DNA of 64,000 nt from Methyloversatilis universalis EHg5 (GTDB taxonomy: Bacteria; Pseudomonadota; Gammaproteobacteria; Burkholderiales; Rhodocyclaceae), in the NCBI RefSeq assembly GCF_000378945.1, contig NZ_KB900539.1:1870813-1934812 (forward strand), written 5' to 3'. The position numbers and the translations under genes were made by a program. Below are positions 47,891 through 56,981 of this stretch, in pieces (position 1 is the first letter of the stretch; each line of letters starts with the position of its first letter). Below the pieces are notes generated by a model, which worked only from the letters and a program-made list of their open reading frames with translations, did no database searches and was not told the origin of the DNA.

Positions 47891-50020
47891 TCAGCGCACC
47901 CGCTCCCATACGGTCACTTCGGACAGCGTGTGCTGGAACTTGCGGCGGGTTTCGCGGATGACGAAGGGCACGTCACGCGGCGCGCTCACCATGCGGAAGT
48001 GCGTGCCCAGCACCGCCTTCAGGCCGTCCAGCGTGGTCCAGCTTTCGCCGTCCTTCTTGTAGCCGCCCAGCCAGTCCGCGCGCGGTGTGTGCTCTTCCAG
48101 CCAGGTGTAGGGCGAGGCGATCATCAGCAGGCCACCGACGTTCAGCCTTTCATGCACCGCCTTCAGGAAGGCGGCCGGGTCGTACAGCCGGTCGATCAGA
48201 TTGGCCGCGAGGATGAGGTCGTAGCCGGTGAGCACCGACTTCAGATTGCAGGCGTCGCCCTGCATGAAGGCCACCCGGTCACGGACCGCGCTCAGGCCGA
48301 GGTCGGCCAGCCGGCGCGTCTTGTACGACACCAGTTCGCCTTCATCGACCAGCGTGTAGCGGAACTCGCCCTGTTCGGCCAGATGTACGCCGGCGTTGAT
48401 GAAGCGGGCCGAGAAGTCGACGCCGGTCACGCGTTCGAAATGGCGGGCCAGTTCGAAGCTGGCACGTCCGGTGGCGCAGCCCAGATCGAGCGCATGCCGC
48501 GCCGGGCGCTCACCCATGGCTTCGATCGCGATGTCGGCCAGCGCCTTCGGGAAGTTGGGAACGCCGAAGTACTCGTCGCCGAAATGGAATTCGGCGTACT
48601 CGGACAGCTGGCGGTCGCTTTCGTAATAGACATTGGGCGCAGTGGCCGGTGCATCGCTGATCACGTATCGGAACCCCGCATGCTGGAAGAAATGGCGGCG
48701 GAAGGCGTAGCGCGAGGCGCGGGTCGCTTCGTTGCCGCAGGAAATCCACGAACCGCCCTTGATCAGGTTGTGGCGGGCGTCGAACGTGGGCGTCGAGAAA
48801 TCGTCGTAGATCGGGTGCACCTCGAAACCGGCGAAGGGGTAGATCGGCGTTTCGGTCCATTGCCACACATTGCCGACGACGTCGAAGAAGTCGCCGTGGG
48901 CGTGGCGATCGACCGGACAGGACGAGGCGTGGTGATCGAGGTGCAGATTGGCGTCCGCCCGTGACTGGGCGGGTACTTCGGCCACACCGGCCGCGTCGTA
49001 AAGCCGGTACCACTCGTCTTCGGTCGGCAGCCGCACCGTACGACCGGTCTGCGCCGACTTCCAGCGACAGAATGCACGCGCCTCGTGACAGTTGGTTTCC
49101 ACCGGCCAGTTCCACGGCATCGGCACCTCTTCCAGCATCAGTCGCAGATGCCAGCCGTCGCTCCTGCGCACCCAGAATTCCGGATGGTCGATGCCGGTCT
49201 GCAGCCGGAAGTCGCGCCAGCCGCGGCCTTCGTCGTCCCACCAGGCGTTGTTGCGGTAACCGTCGTCGTCGACGAAGGCGAGGTACTCACGGTTGCTCAC
49301 CAGCAGACGGCTGGCTTCGAAGCCGGCCACCGTAGCTTCGCGGGTTTCGTATTCGTTGTCCCAGCCATAGACCGGGTCGTCGCGGCGCCGCCCGAGCACG
49401 GTGCGGCCGGCCGGCACCGGCGCCAGCGTGTTGGCCGGCGGCTCACCCGCGTCGCGACAGGGCGCCCAGGCCGGGTGGGTGCGCACGAAATCGAGCCGGC
49501 TCTGGCGGATCAGCACCGACGAGGTTTCGAGGTGGATGCGTTCGTGCTCGATGCCCATCACGATGCTCCACCACGGGTGCGACCAGTGGATGGGCGCGGT
49601 CAGCGGTGCTTCGCGGATCACCCGGTCCACCGTCTCGCGTACCCGGTTGCGGTAGTCGCGTACCGCCTGCACCGTCGGCCAGGCGTAGTTCGCATCGTTC
49701 AGGTCGTCCCAGCTCATTTCATCGACGCCGACCGCGAACATCGACTCCAGCCGCGGGTCGAGCCGCTCGCCGATCAGCCCGGCCAGCAGCAGCTTGTTTA
49801 CGAAGAAGGTGGCGGTGTGGCCGAAATAGAAAATGAGCGGATGGCGCAGCGTGATCGGCTTGCGGGTCCAGGCCTCGTCGCAGGTGAGTACTTCGAACAG
49901 CTGTTCGTAACGGCTGAAAGTGGCATGGAAGTAGTCGCGCAGCGTGGCGCGCAACTGCTGCACATCGCTCGTGTCGAGCCGTGGCGTACGCGGGAAGAGG
50001 GTGTCCTGGTGAGCGTTCAT
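47891..50020 (-). CDS. ovoA: 5-histidylcysteine sulfoxide synthase/methyltransferase OvoA
   Basis: Non-heme iron enzyme of 709 residues for ovothiol A synthesis, with full OvoA architecture. Residues 30-170 form a DinB-like domain with the iron triad His68 (FYFGHTATF) and His159/His163 (GIEHERIHLE). Residues about 195-445 form the FGE/sulfatase-modifying domain (VPAGRTVLGRRRDDPVYGWDNEY, WPVETNCHEARAFCRWKS, RHNLIKGGSWISCGNEATRASRYAFRRHFFQHAGFRYV). The C-terminal domain is a SAM methyltransferase (LDLGCATGRASFELARHF) for N-methylation of 5-thiohistidine. The start at 50020 has a GGAG upstream; an in-frame ATG at 50038 does not. Confidence 0.93.
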   Translation of the reverse strand: MNAHQDTLFPRTPRLDTSDVQQLRATLRDYFHATFSRYEQLFEVLTCDEAWTRKPITLRHPLIFYFGHTATFFVNKLLLAGLIGERLDPRLESMFAVGVDEMSWDDLNDANYAWPTVQAVRDYRNRVRETVDRVIREAPLTAPIHWSHPWWSIVMGIEHERIHLETSSVLIRQSRLDFVRTHPAWAPCRDAGEPPANTLAPVPAGRTVLGRRRDDPVYGWDNEYETREATVAGFEASRLLVSNREYLAFVDDDGYRNNAWWDDEGRGWRDFRLQTGIDHPEFWVRRSDGWHLRLMLEEVPMPWNWPVETNCHEARAFCRWKSAQTGRTVRLPTEDEWYRLYDAAGVAEVPAQSRADANLHLDHHASSCPVDRHAHGDFFDVVGNVWQWTETPIYPFAGFEVHPIYDDFSTPTFDARHNLIKGGSWISCGNEATRASRYAFRRHFFQHAGFRYVISDAPATAPNVYYESDRQLSEYAEFHFGDEYFGVPNFPKALADIAIEAMGERPARHALDLGCATGRASFELARHFERVTGVDFSARFINAGVHLAEQGEFRYTLVDEGELVSYKTRRLADLGLSAVRDRVAFMQGDACNLKSVLTGYDLILAANLIDRLYDPAAFLKAVHERLNVGGLLMIASPYTWLEEHTPRADWLGGYKKDGESWTTLDGLKAVLGTHFRMVSAPRDVPFVIRETRRKFQHTLSEVTVWERVR

Positions 50021-50345
50021 GTTGTTGTGCTCCGGCATTGATGGGTGCAGCGGCCGTGTGCCTGGCGGCGACCGCTGCTCTGACGCGTGCGCGCATCGTC
50101 AAGTTCATTGCGCCGTCACGGAGGCAGGCGGATCGCGTCTCGCCGCCCCGGCGCATGCCCGGACGGCGCTTGAGCCCGCCATTGTGCCTGCACGGCGTGC
50201 ACTCGGTGAGGGCCGGTCGGCACCATCGGCTGCGCGGTGCCCGGGCAGGTCGTGGACTTTGCCCGTGCTCTGCCGGGTGCAGGGTGCATGACGGCTGCGT
50301 GCCGGGGCCGGACACTGCGGCAGTCGCCATTCCGCACGCCTTCCG
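50021..50345. other. Divergent intergenic region between ovoA and the Sel1 protein gene
   Basis: 325 bp, GC-rich. I see no convincing gene, terminator or sigma-54 site in it; it should hold the promoters of both divergent operons. Confidence 0.5.
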
Positions 50346-51338
50346 ATGCTGCGTACCGTTCTCCTTTGCCTGCCCTTGCTGGCGGGCTGCCCGATCGCCC
50401 TTGCCGACAATCAGTTCTGCGGCGGCGCGCAGAAGCCGGCCTCGCCGGACGACCTCGACAATGCGGTCGGCGAACTGTCTCTGCAGTACATCGCCAGCCA
50501 GCCGGCCGGGCCGGTCAGCTGCGCCGCCGGCTATCTGCTGTCCAAGTGCGGCGACCACGAAACCGCCAACCGGGTGTTCGACAAGTGCATCGCGGCCGGT
50601 TACACCGGTGCGCTGATCTGGAAGGCGCTCATGTACGAGAACGGGCAGGGCGTGCCGAAAGATGCCGCCCGGGCCGCCGACATGCTGTACCGCGCCGCCA
50701 CCAGCGGCGACCCGTACTACGGCCCGCTGGGCAAGATGCACTACGCCACCGCACTGCTGCAGGGACGCGGCGTGCTGCGCGACGAACAGGCCGCGATGCG
50801 CTGGTTCCGAGAGGCGGCGGCCGAAGGTGACGAAACCGCGCAGGAATTCCTGCGCACCGGCCGCCATACCGCGGTGCGCGACGAAACCGGTCGTGGCGTC
50901 GGCGATGCACCCGGCGAAGGGGCCGGCAGCACGGCGGTCCCGGGCAGCGAGGCTGACCGGGCGCTGGATGCCGCCGCTGGCGAACTGTCGCTCGAACTGC
51001 AATCGGAAACCGCCGGCGCACGCGGCGCACCGCCTGCACCGCCGCTGTCGGCTCAGACGATGACCGCGCGACGCCTCGGGGGCGATGCAACGGCCATCCG
51101 GCCGCTGCCGGTTCCGCCGCCGGACGCGGCCGGAAGCCCGGCCCTGCCGGCCGGCCGGCATCTGGTCGAACGTGTTCTGGCGCCGGCTGCCGGAACGCCG
51201 GCCAGCCCGCTGTGGCTGCTGCCCATGCTGGCCGCCTTCGTGGCCGGCGCGCTCGCCCGCCTGCGGCCGTGGCCCCGCGCCGCCGCAGCGCGACCGGTGG
51301 ATGCCCCGCGCCGGCCACTGCTGCGCCGCGCCGCCTGA
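50346..51338 (+). CDS. Sel1-repeat protein with signal peptide and C-terminal membrane helix
   Basis: Envelope protein of 330 residues. A signal peptide (MLRTVLLCLPLLAGCPIALA; the Cys could mark a lipoprotein) precedes two or three Sel1/TPR-like repeats (GALIWKALMYENGQGVPKDAARAADMLYRAA, GKMHYATALLQGRGVLRDEQAAMRWFREAA). A long Ala/Pro/Gly-rich linker ends in a membrane segment (PLWLLPMLAAFVAGALARL). It is upstream of an ExbB-like/DUF2149 pair, to which it may be an accessory. No specific function recognised. Confidence 0.75.
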   Translation: MLRTVLLCLPLLAGCPIALADNQFCGGAQKPASPDDLDNAVGELSLQYIASQPAGPVSCAAGYLLSKCGDHETANRVFDKCIAAGYTGALIWKALMYENGQGVPKDAARAADMLYRAATSGDPYYGPLGKMHYATALLQGRGVLRDEQAAMRWFREAAAEGDETAQEFLRTGRHTAVRDETGRGVGDAPGEGAGSTAVPGSEADRALDAAAGELSLELQSETAGARGAPPAPPLSAQTMTARRLGGDATAIRPLPVPPPDAAGSPALPAGRHLVERVLAPAAGTPASPLWLLPMLAAFVAGALARLRPWPRAAAARPVDAPRRPLLRRAA

Positions 51339-51381
51339 GCGCCCGCCTTCTTCTCAACACCCGTCAAGGACTGGAATCCGC

Positions 51382-51900
51382 ATGACCTCGCAGATCGAAA
51401 CCGCGCTTTACGGCCTGAGCCAGCTCTTCATGCTGCCGGTGCTGGTCGTGATCGCAGCACTTTTCCTCTACGCCTTCTACGTGCTCGGCAGCTTCATCGT
51501 GCAGGCACTGCAGCGCCGGGCCGGCCAGCCGGCCGGCTTCGAACTGCGCCAGGCGCTGCGCGCTGACCCGCGCATCAGCCTGGGCGAGCTCGAAGTGCTG
51601 GCCGCGCAGCGGCTCGAATGCGTGCGCATCGCGACCCGGGTGGCGCCGCTGCTCGGACTGGTGGCCACCATGATTCCGATGGGCCCGGCGCTGGCCGCGC
51701 TCGGCGATGGCAAGGTGGCTGACATGTCGCGCGGCCTGGGCGTGGCCTTTTCGGCGGTCATCCTGTCGCTGATCGCATCCGCCATCACCCACGCGGTGGC
51801 CCAGGTGCGCCGCCGCTGGTACGCCGCCGACCTGCTGCAGATCGAGCGTGCGGTCGATGAAGCGCTGCCGTACGAACTGCTGCCGGAGGCCGCGCGATGA
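51382..51900 (+). CDS. MotA/TolQ/ExbB proton-channel family protein
   Basis: Inner-membrane protein of 172 residues, a short ExbB-type channel: helix 1 LPVLVVIAALFLYAFYVLGSF, core RVAPLLGLVATMIPMGPALAALGDG and helix 3 MSRGLGVAFSAVILSLIASAITHAV. The start at 51382 is chosen by the hydrophobic N-terminus. Its stop overlaps the DUF2149 start (ATGA). Distinct from the canonical exbB at 32663; likely drives a different envelope process, perhaps metal- or cofactor-related uptake. Confidence 0.85.
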   Translation: MTSQIETALYGLSQLFMLPVLVVIAALFLYAFYVLGSFIVQALQRRAGQPAGFELRQALRADPRISLGELEVLAAQRLECVRIATRVAPLLGLVATMIPMGPALAALGDGKVADMSRGLGVAFSAVILSLIASAITHAVAQVRRRWYAADLLQIERAVDEALPYELLPEAAR

Positions 51901-52208
51901 GAACCCGCCTGCTCGATGACACGGAGGACGACGATCCCATCCTGTCGGTGGTCAATCTGATCGACGTGTTCCTGATCATCATCGCCGCGCTGCTGATCGC
52001 GGTGGCCAGCCATCCGCTGAGCCCGTTCGCCGCCGGCGACGCCACGCTCATCCGCAACCCCGGTCAGCAGGACATGGAAATCGTGGTCAAGAAGGGCGAC
52101 CGCATCAGTCGCTTCCAGGGCGAGGGCGAAGCCAGTGCCGGCCGCGGCGTGAAGGCGGGCACCGCCTACCGGATGGAGGACGGCTCGCTGGTCTATGTAC
52201 CGGAGTGA
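51897..52208 (+). CDS. DUF2149 family membrane protein (ExbD-like partner)
   Basis: Protein of 103 residues: acidic N-terminus (LLDDTEDDDPILSVVN), one membrane helix with an internal Asp (LIDVFLIIIAALLIAVA) and a small periplasmic domain (MEIVVKKGDRISRFQGEG). The layout mirrors ExbD, with Asp of NLIDVFL in the place of the ExbD channel Asp. DUF2149 proteins are usually encoded next to ExbB-like channels, as here. Confidence 0.82.
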   Translation: MRTRLLDDTEDDDPILSVVNLIDVFLIIIAALLIAVASHPLSPFAAGDATLIRNPGQQDMEIVVKKGDRISRFQGEGEASAGRGVKAGTAYRMEDGSLVYVPE

Positions 52209-52222
52209 GCGGGGCGTCCGCT

Positions 52223-53134
52223 TCAGTCCGGCTCCGGCGCGAAGGCGGTGCCGCCGTCGACGATTTCTCGCTTCAGCCACTCCACCAGCAAGCGGGTGCG
52301 GCCGGGCAGCAGCCGGGCGTGCGGATAGACCAGACTGACCGGCCGCGGCGGCGGTTCGAAGTCGCGCAGCACGACGCGCAGCGCGCCGCTCGCCAGATGC
52401 GGCCGCACCTGATAGCACAGGAAAAGGCCGAAACCGGCGCCAGCGGCGCAGGCATCGACCGCCGGCGCGATGTGGTTGAACTCGAGGTTGCCGCCGACCG
52501 GCACCGGCAGCGCGCGGCCATTCACCTGGAAAGTCCATGACAGGCTGGCCGCGCCGGTGAAGCGCACGCAGGGCGCGCCGCGCAGCGCGTCCGGATGCGC
52601 CGGTTCGCCCTGTGCGGCCAGCAGCGCAGGGCTGGCCACCACCACCCGGCGGATGTGGCCCAGCGGCTGCGCGATCAGGCCGGAGTCGTCGAGCGTGCCG
52701 ATGCGTACGCCCACATCCACGCCTTCTTCCAGCAGATTCACCACGCGGTCGTGCAGCAGCACCCGCAGTTTCACTTTCGGGTAGCGCAGCGCGAAGCGGG
52801 TGACTGCCGGGGCCACATGCATCTGGCCGAACTGCACCGGCGCGGTGAGCGTGAGCGGCCCAGACGGCTCGGTTGCGCCTTCCTTCAGCGCTTCTTCCGC
52901 GTCCTGCACCGCCGACAGCACGCCGCGGCAGCTTTCCAGATAGCTGCGGCCTTCGTCGGTCAGTGCCACGCGACGGGTGGTGCGGTTCATCAGCCGCACG
53001 CCCAGATGCGCCTCCAGCGCCGCCAGCGTGCGCACCACCGCCGGCAGCGAACTGTCGAGCAGGCGGGCGGCCGCGGTCAGGCTGCCGTGCTCGGCGATGG
53101 CGACGAAAGTACGCATGGCTTTGAGGGTATCCAT
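52223..53134 (-). CDS. LysR-family transcriptional regulator
   Basis: DNA-binding regulator of 303 residues. N-terminal winged helix-turn-helix (MRTFVAIAEHGSLTAAARLLDSSLPAVVRTLAALEAHLGVRLMNRTTRRVALTDEG) and an effector domain (GPLTLTAPVQFGQMHVAPAV, VRIGTLDDSGLIAQPLGHIRRVVVASPALL). Divergent from the glutathione transferase gene with 124 bp between them, so it probably controls that gene and itself. Not CysB-like in sequence. Confidence 0.92.
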   Translation of the reverse strand: MDTLKAMRTFVAIAEHGSLTAAARLLDSSLPAVVRTLAALEAHLGVRLMNRTTRRVALTDEGRSYLESCRGVLSAVQDAEEALKEGATEPSGPLTLTAPVQFGQMHVAPAVTRFALRYPKVKLRVLLHDRVVNLLEEGVDVGVRIGTLDDSGLIAQPLGHIRRVVVASPALLAAQGEPAHPDALRGAPCVRFTGAASLSWTFQVNGRALPVPVGGNLEFNHIAPAVDACAAGAGFGLFLCYQVRPHLASGALRVVLRDFEPPPRPVSLVYPHARLLPGRTRLLVEWLKREIVDGGTAFAPEPD

Positions 53135-53258
53135 GGCGGGGATATTACTTCGCTGTGCGGAGCAGTGTTATCCGGTTTCGTGCATTTATTGCTTTGAGTG
53201 GAATGCGGATACTGCATCCCGTCGCATGTCGTTCGACCTCAACCGGAAAGGAATCCGC

Positions 53259-53906
53259 ATGACCCTCACCGCCACCCACCGCCCGGACGCGCCCATCCTG
53301 CTGCACGGCTTCAAGCTGTCCGGCCACAGCCACCGTGCCGAAATGTTTCTCGAACTGCTGGGCCTGCCCTACACCTTCCGTCAGGTCGATCTGGCCGGCG
53401 GCGAACACAAGACGCCGGCTTTTCTCGCGAAGAACGCCTTCGGCCAGGTGCCGGTGATCGAGGACGGCGATACCGTGGTGGCCGATTCCACCGCCATCCT
53501 GGTCTATCTCGCCCAGCGCTACGCCCCCGGTCGCTGGATTCCGGCCGATCCGGCCGGGCAGGCCGGGGTGCAGCGCTGGCTGTCGGCCGCCTCCGGCATG
53601 GTCGCTTTCGGCCCCTGCGCAGCGCGGCTGGTGACGCTGTTCAACGGCGATTTCAATCCTGCCGAGGTGATCGCCCGCGCCCACCGGCTGCTGAAGGTGA
53701 TGGAGGGCGAACTGGCCGCGCGCGACTGGCTGGTCGGCAGCGCACCGACGCTGGCTGACGTCGCGGTCTACACCTACGTCGCGCACGCACCGGAAGGCAA
53801 TGTGTCGCTCGACGACTACCCGCATGTCCGCGCCTGGCTGGCGCGGATCGAGGCGCTGCCCGGTTTTGTCGCCATGCCGCAGAGCAAGGTCGGCCTGCGC
53901 GCCTGA
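53259..53906 (+). CDS. Glutathione S-transferase family protein
   Basis: Cytosolic GST of 215 residues. N-terminal thioredoxin fold (LHGFKLSGHSHRAEMFLELLGLPYTFRQVDLAGGEHKTPAFLAKNAFGQVPVIEDGDTVVADSTAILVYLAQRY) contains the cis-Pro VPVIED and the DS glutathione contact; the C-terminal helical domain includes DWLVGSAPTLADVAVYTYVAHA. AAAGGA precedes the ATG at 53259. Forms a pair with the following flavin-binding gene, five bases downstream. Confidence 0.93.
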   Translation: MTLTATHRPDAPILLHGFKLSGHSHRAEMFLELLGLPYTFRQVDLAGGEHKTPAFLAKNAFGQVPVIEDGDTVVADSTAILVYLAQRYAPGRWIPADPAGQAGVQRWLSAASGMVAFGPCAARLVTLFNGDFNPAEVIARAHRLLKVMEGELAARDWLVGSAPTLADVAVYTYVAHAPEGNVSLDDYPHVRAWLARIEALPGFVAMPQSKVGLRA

Positions 53907-53911
53907 ACGCC

Positions 53912-54814
53912 ATGGACCCGCTCGAAGCCCCGACCGCCGATCCCTTCCACGCCGGCGAGCACGCGCTGCAAGCGCGGGCCGGCCTGCGCGCGCGCATGGC
54001 CGACATCGGCGCGCGCGTGATCCGCGACCACATGCCGGACCAGCACCGCGATTTCTTCGCGCTGCTGCCTTTCCTGTTGGTGGGCAGTGTCGATGGGCAG
54101 GGCCAGCCCTGGGCGTCGGTGCTGCACGGTGCGCCGGGTTTCGTGCGGTCGCCTGACCCGCGGCGGCTGCGCATCGCGGCGCGGCCGCCGGCCGGCAGCG
54201 CGCTGGCGGCCCATCTGGCAGCGGGTGCATCGCTCGGTCTGCTCGGCATCCAGCCGCATACCCGGCGGCGCAACCGGATGAACGGCCGCGTGGTGGCCGT
54301 GGGCGACGATGGCTTCGAGGTGGCGGTGGAACACAGTTTCGGCAACTGCCCGAAATACATCCGCGTGCGCGAAGCCCGTGTGCTGACGGACGCCGGTCAG
54401 CCCGGCGCGCCCGAAGCGGGTACGACGCTGGACGATGAAGCACGCGCGCTGATCGCCGCCGCCGACACGCTGTTCATCGCCAGCGCGCACGCCGGTCAGG
54501 CAGACGTGTCGCACCGCGGCGGCGCGCCGGGCTTCGTGCGTTGCGACGACGAAGGCCGGCTACTGCTGCCCGATTACGCCGGCAACTTCTTCTTCAACAC
54601 GCTGGGCAATCTGCTGCTGGAACCGCGTGCCGGGCTGCTGTTCATCGATTTCGAACGTGGCGATCTGCTGCAGCTGTCCGCCATCGCCGAACTCATATGG
54701 GATGGCCCGCTGGTCGATGCCCATCCGGGCGCGCTGCGCCTGCTCCGGCTCACCGTGACAGGAATGGTCAGAACACGCGGCGGTCTGCCGCTGGGATGGA
54801 CGGCCGGCGACTGA
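53912..54814 (+). CDS. Pyridoxamine 5'-phosphate oxidase-family flavin-binding protein
   Basis: Split-barrel flavin-binding protein of 300 residues with two related halves: MPDQHRDFFALLPFLLVGSVDGQGQPWASVLHGAPGFV and ALIAAADTLFIASAHAGQADVSHRGGAPGFVRCDDEGRLLLPDYAGNFFFNTLGNLL. The second half is the better match to the PNPOx-like fold. Probably a flavin or heme-linked oxidoreductase acting with the GST upstream; substrate unknown. Confidence 0.86.
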   Translation: MDPLEAPTADPFHAGEHALQARAGLRARMADIGARVIRDHMPDQHRDFFALLPFLLVGSVDGQGQPWASVLHGAPGFVRSPDPRRLRIAARPPAGSALAAHLAAGASLGLLGIQPHTRRRNRMNGRVVAVGDDGFEVAVEHSFGNCPKYIRVREARVLTDAGQPGAPEAGTTLDDEARALIAAADTLFIASAHAGQADVSHRGGAPGFVRCDDEGRLLLPDYAGNFFFNTLGNLLLEPRAGLLFIDFERGDLLQLSAIAELIWDGPLVDAHPGALRLLRLTVTGMVRTRGGLPLGWTAGD

Positions 54815-54862
54815 TCCGGAGATGACGGCGGGGCGCGTGGACTGTGGCGCCGCCGCGCGCGA

Positions 54863-56926
54863 TCAGCCCTGTATGCCCAGTTCGCGCGCCGAGGCGAGCA
54901 CCGCGCGGGCATCCACGCGGGCGGCGTTGAGCCGGTTGGCGAGCGGGCCGATCAGGGCGTCCGGCGTGAGCACCGCCTGTTCCGACGACAGCAGTTCGTT
55001 CAGCTCACGACGTGCGCCCTCCATCTGCGTGGCGGCGTGGGTCGGGTCGGACCGGGCGGTGAGCCGGCGCGCCGCTGCCAGATGGGCGAGCAGCAGATAG
55101 CCGCGGGTGGTGAGCGCGTTGATCGGCGCCAGCGGCAGCTGTTCCGATGCCGGTTCGTCGCGCATGCGGGCAGCGGCGTCCGACAGCGCGGCCAGTGCGT
55201 CCTGCACCTGCCGACGGGCCAGCCGGTAGTTCAGGTCGGTGGTGTCCGGCACCAGTGCCACGCTCACGTAGTCGCGCAGCGCGCCGAGCAGGCGGGTGGC
55301 CAGCGCCGGCACGGTATTGCGCTCCCAGGTCGGCAGCACGCGGCTGAACAGCCAGGCGATCGCCACGCCGACCGCGGTGTCGAGGAAGCGCTCGGAAATG
55401 TGGAAGCTGCCGGGCGCGATCAGGTGCAGCTGCAGCAGCGACATGACGCAGGCGGCGGTCACCGTGACCCGGTAGCGCACCGTGATGAAGGCGTGCGCGA
55501 TGCCGATGCAGACGAACACGATGCCCAGCAGCACTTCGGGCGCGCTCACCCAGTGCAGTACCGCGGCGACGAACAGACAGCCCAGCGCATTGCCTACCAT
55601 GCGGTCGGTCTGTCGCTGCTTCGTCTGGCTGAAGCTGGCGCGCATCACCAGCGACACGGTGAGCAGTATCCAGTAGCCGTGGCTGGCCCAGGGCAGCCAC
55701 TGCGACAGCGTGAAGGCGGCGGCCATCGCCAGCGTCAGCCGCAGCGCGTAGCGCAGCACCGGTGAATCGGCGTGCAGCGCCTCGCTGAGTGCGCGCGGTG
55801 CGAAGCTGGAGCGGGACAGGAAGCGGCCCATGTCGGCGCCATCCACGCCGACCGGTTCGCGCAGTGCGCGGTCGACCCGGCGCAGGCCGTCGATGGCGCC
55901 AAGCAGTTTGCGGCGGCCGGCTTCCAGCACCGCCAGCGCAGCGCTGCGGTCGGTGGCGGTATCGGCGGCCAGCGCGGCCACCTCGATGTCGAGCGCGGGG
56001 CGGGTGTTGCGGTAGGGGGTGTCGTCGAGCACGGTGTCGCGGCCGGACAGATCGCCGTGCGCCAGACGCAGCACATCGTCGGCGGCGGTGCGGGTCATCG
56101 CGGCCAGCAGGCGCAGCACGCGGTGATCGCCAAAGGCTTCGCGCAGCGGCGCGTAGTCGCCCTGGCTGGCGAGCACCGCCTCGTGCGCGTCGATCAGCGC
56201 GAGCAGGCCGTTGGCCAGCGCCTGCTGTTCCGGCGTGCAGTGGTCGACCAGCACGAAGTCGCGCGCGGTCTGCAGCCGTTCGCCGAACACCGCCTGCCGT
56301 CTCACCAGTTCGGCATACACCTCGTCCAGATCGCGCGCCGGGTCGAACAGCGCAGCCTTGCCACGCACGTAGTCGGCGAAGGCGTACAGCGCGTCGACCA
56401 GCGCCCGCCGGCGCATTGCGGTGTCGGTCAGCCGGGCCATCCCGACCGCATAGGCGAGATAGCACAGCCCGCCGGTGAACTGCAGCGCGAGGTGCATCGC
56501 CTGTTCGCGCGGCGGCAGATCGGGCTGGGCCAGCGTGAACGCCATCACCATCATCATGCCGTAGCCCAGCGGCAGGCCTGGCTTGCCCCAGGCGGTGGCC
56601 ATCGCCGACGCGAAGGTGATCAGCAGCACCGCGGCGCCGAGCAGCGGCGCGCTGTGATGGGTGGCGAGCACGATGAGCGCGACCGCCGGCATCTGCAGCA
56701 GGTTGGCCAGCTGCAGCGGCAGCTTGTTGCGGCGGGGCACCGGAATGTCGGTCAGGCTGACGATGAGGGCGCCGGCGGCCATCGCGATTGCGGTCCGGGT
56801 GTCGGCCACCGCCCAGGCGAGCAGGGTGACCAGTGCCACGCCGAGCGAACAGCCGAAGCCGCTCAGTGCGTGATGGTTGCGGATCTGGCGCGACAGCAGC
56901 GGGTTGCGGGCGATGCGGCGGAGCAT
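54863..56926 (-). CDS. FUSC/YccS-family inner-membrane protein
   Basis: Large membrane protein of 687 residues. Two hydrophobic blocks (about 20-165 and 395-520) flank and follow cytoplasmic regions, the YccS/FUSC arrangement related to aromatic acid exporters AaeB. The second block has RYALRLTLAMAAAFTLSQWLPWASHGYWILLTVSLVMRASFSQTKQRQTDRMVGNALGC, the most diagnostic stretch. Transport substrate is unknown for this group. It lies next to a NarL-type two-component system in the same direction, 55 bp apart, but operon membership is uncertain. Confidence 0.9.
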   Translation of the reverse strand: MLRRIARNPLLSRQIRNHHALSGFGCSLGVALVTLLAWAVADTRTAIAMAAGALIVSLTDIPVPRRNKLPLQLANLLQMPAVALIVLATHHSAPLLGAAVLLITFASAMATAWGKPGLPLGYGMMMVMAFTLAQPDLPPREQAMHLALQFTGGLCYLAYAVGMARLTDTAMRRRALVDALYAFADYVRGKAALFDPARDLDEVYAELVRRQAVFGERLQTARDFVLVDHCTPEQQALANGLLALIDAHEAVLASQGDYAPLREAFGDHRVLRLLAAMTRTAADDVLRLAHGDLSGRDTVLDDTPYRNTRPALDIEVAALAADTATDRSAALAVLEAGRRKLLGAIDGLRRVDRALREPVGVDGADMGRFLSRSSFAPRALSEALHADSPVLRYALRLTLAMAAAFTLSQWLPWASHGYWILLTVSLVMRASFSQTKQRQTDRMVGNALGCLFVAAVLHWVSAPEVLLGIVFVCIGIAHAFITVRYRVTVTAACVMSLLQLHLIAPGSFHISERFLDTAVGVAIAWLFSRVLPTWERNTVPALATRLLGALRDYVSVALVPDTTDLNYRLARRQVQDALAALSDAAARMRDEPASEQLPLAPINALTTRGYLLLAHLAAARRLTARSDPTHAATQMEGARRELNELLSSEQAVLTPDALIGPLANRLNAARVDARAVLASARELGIQG

Positions 56927-56981
56927 GGGTGAGCGGCGTGGATGAACGATGTGCTGAACGACGTACTGAGGCGGAGCGGAT

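Noticed and set aside
50041..50090. Sigma-54-like AGGCAC upstream of ovoA
   Set aside because: The GC that should sit at -12 is off by one base, so spacing is wrong.
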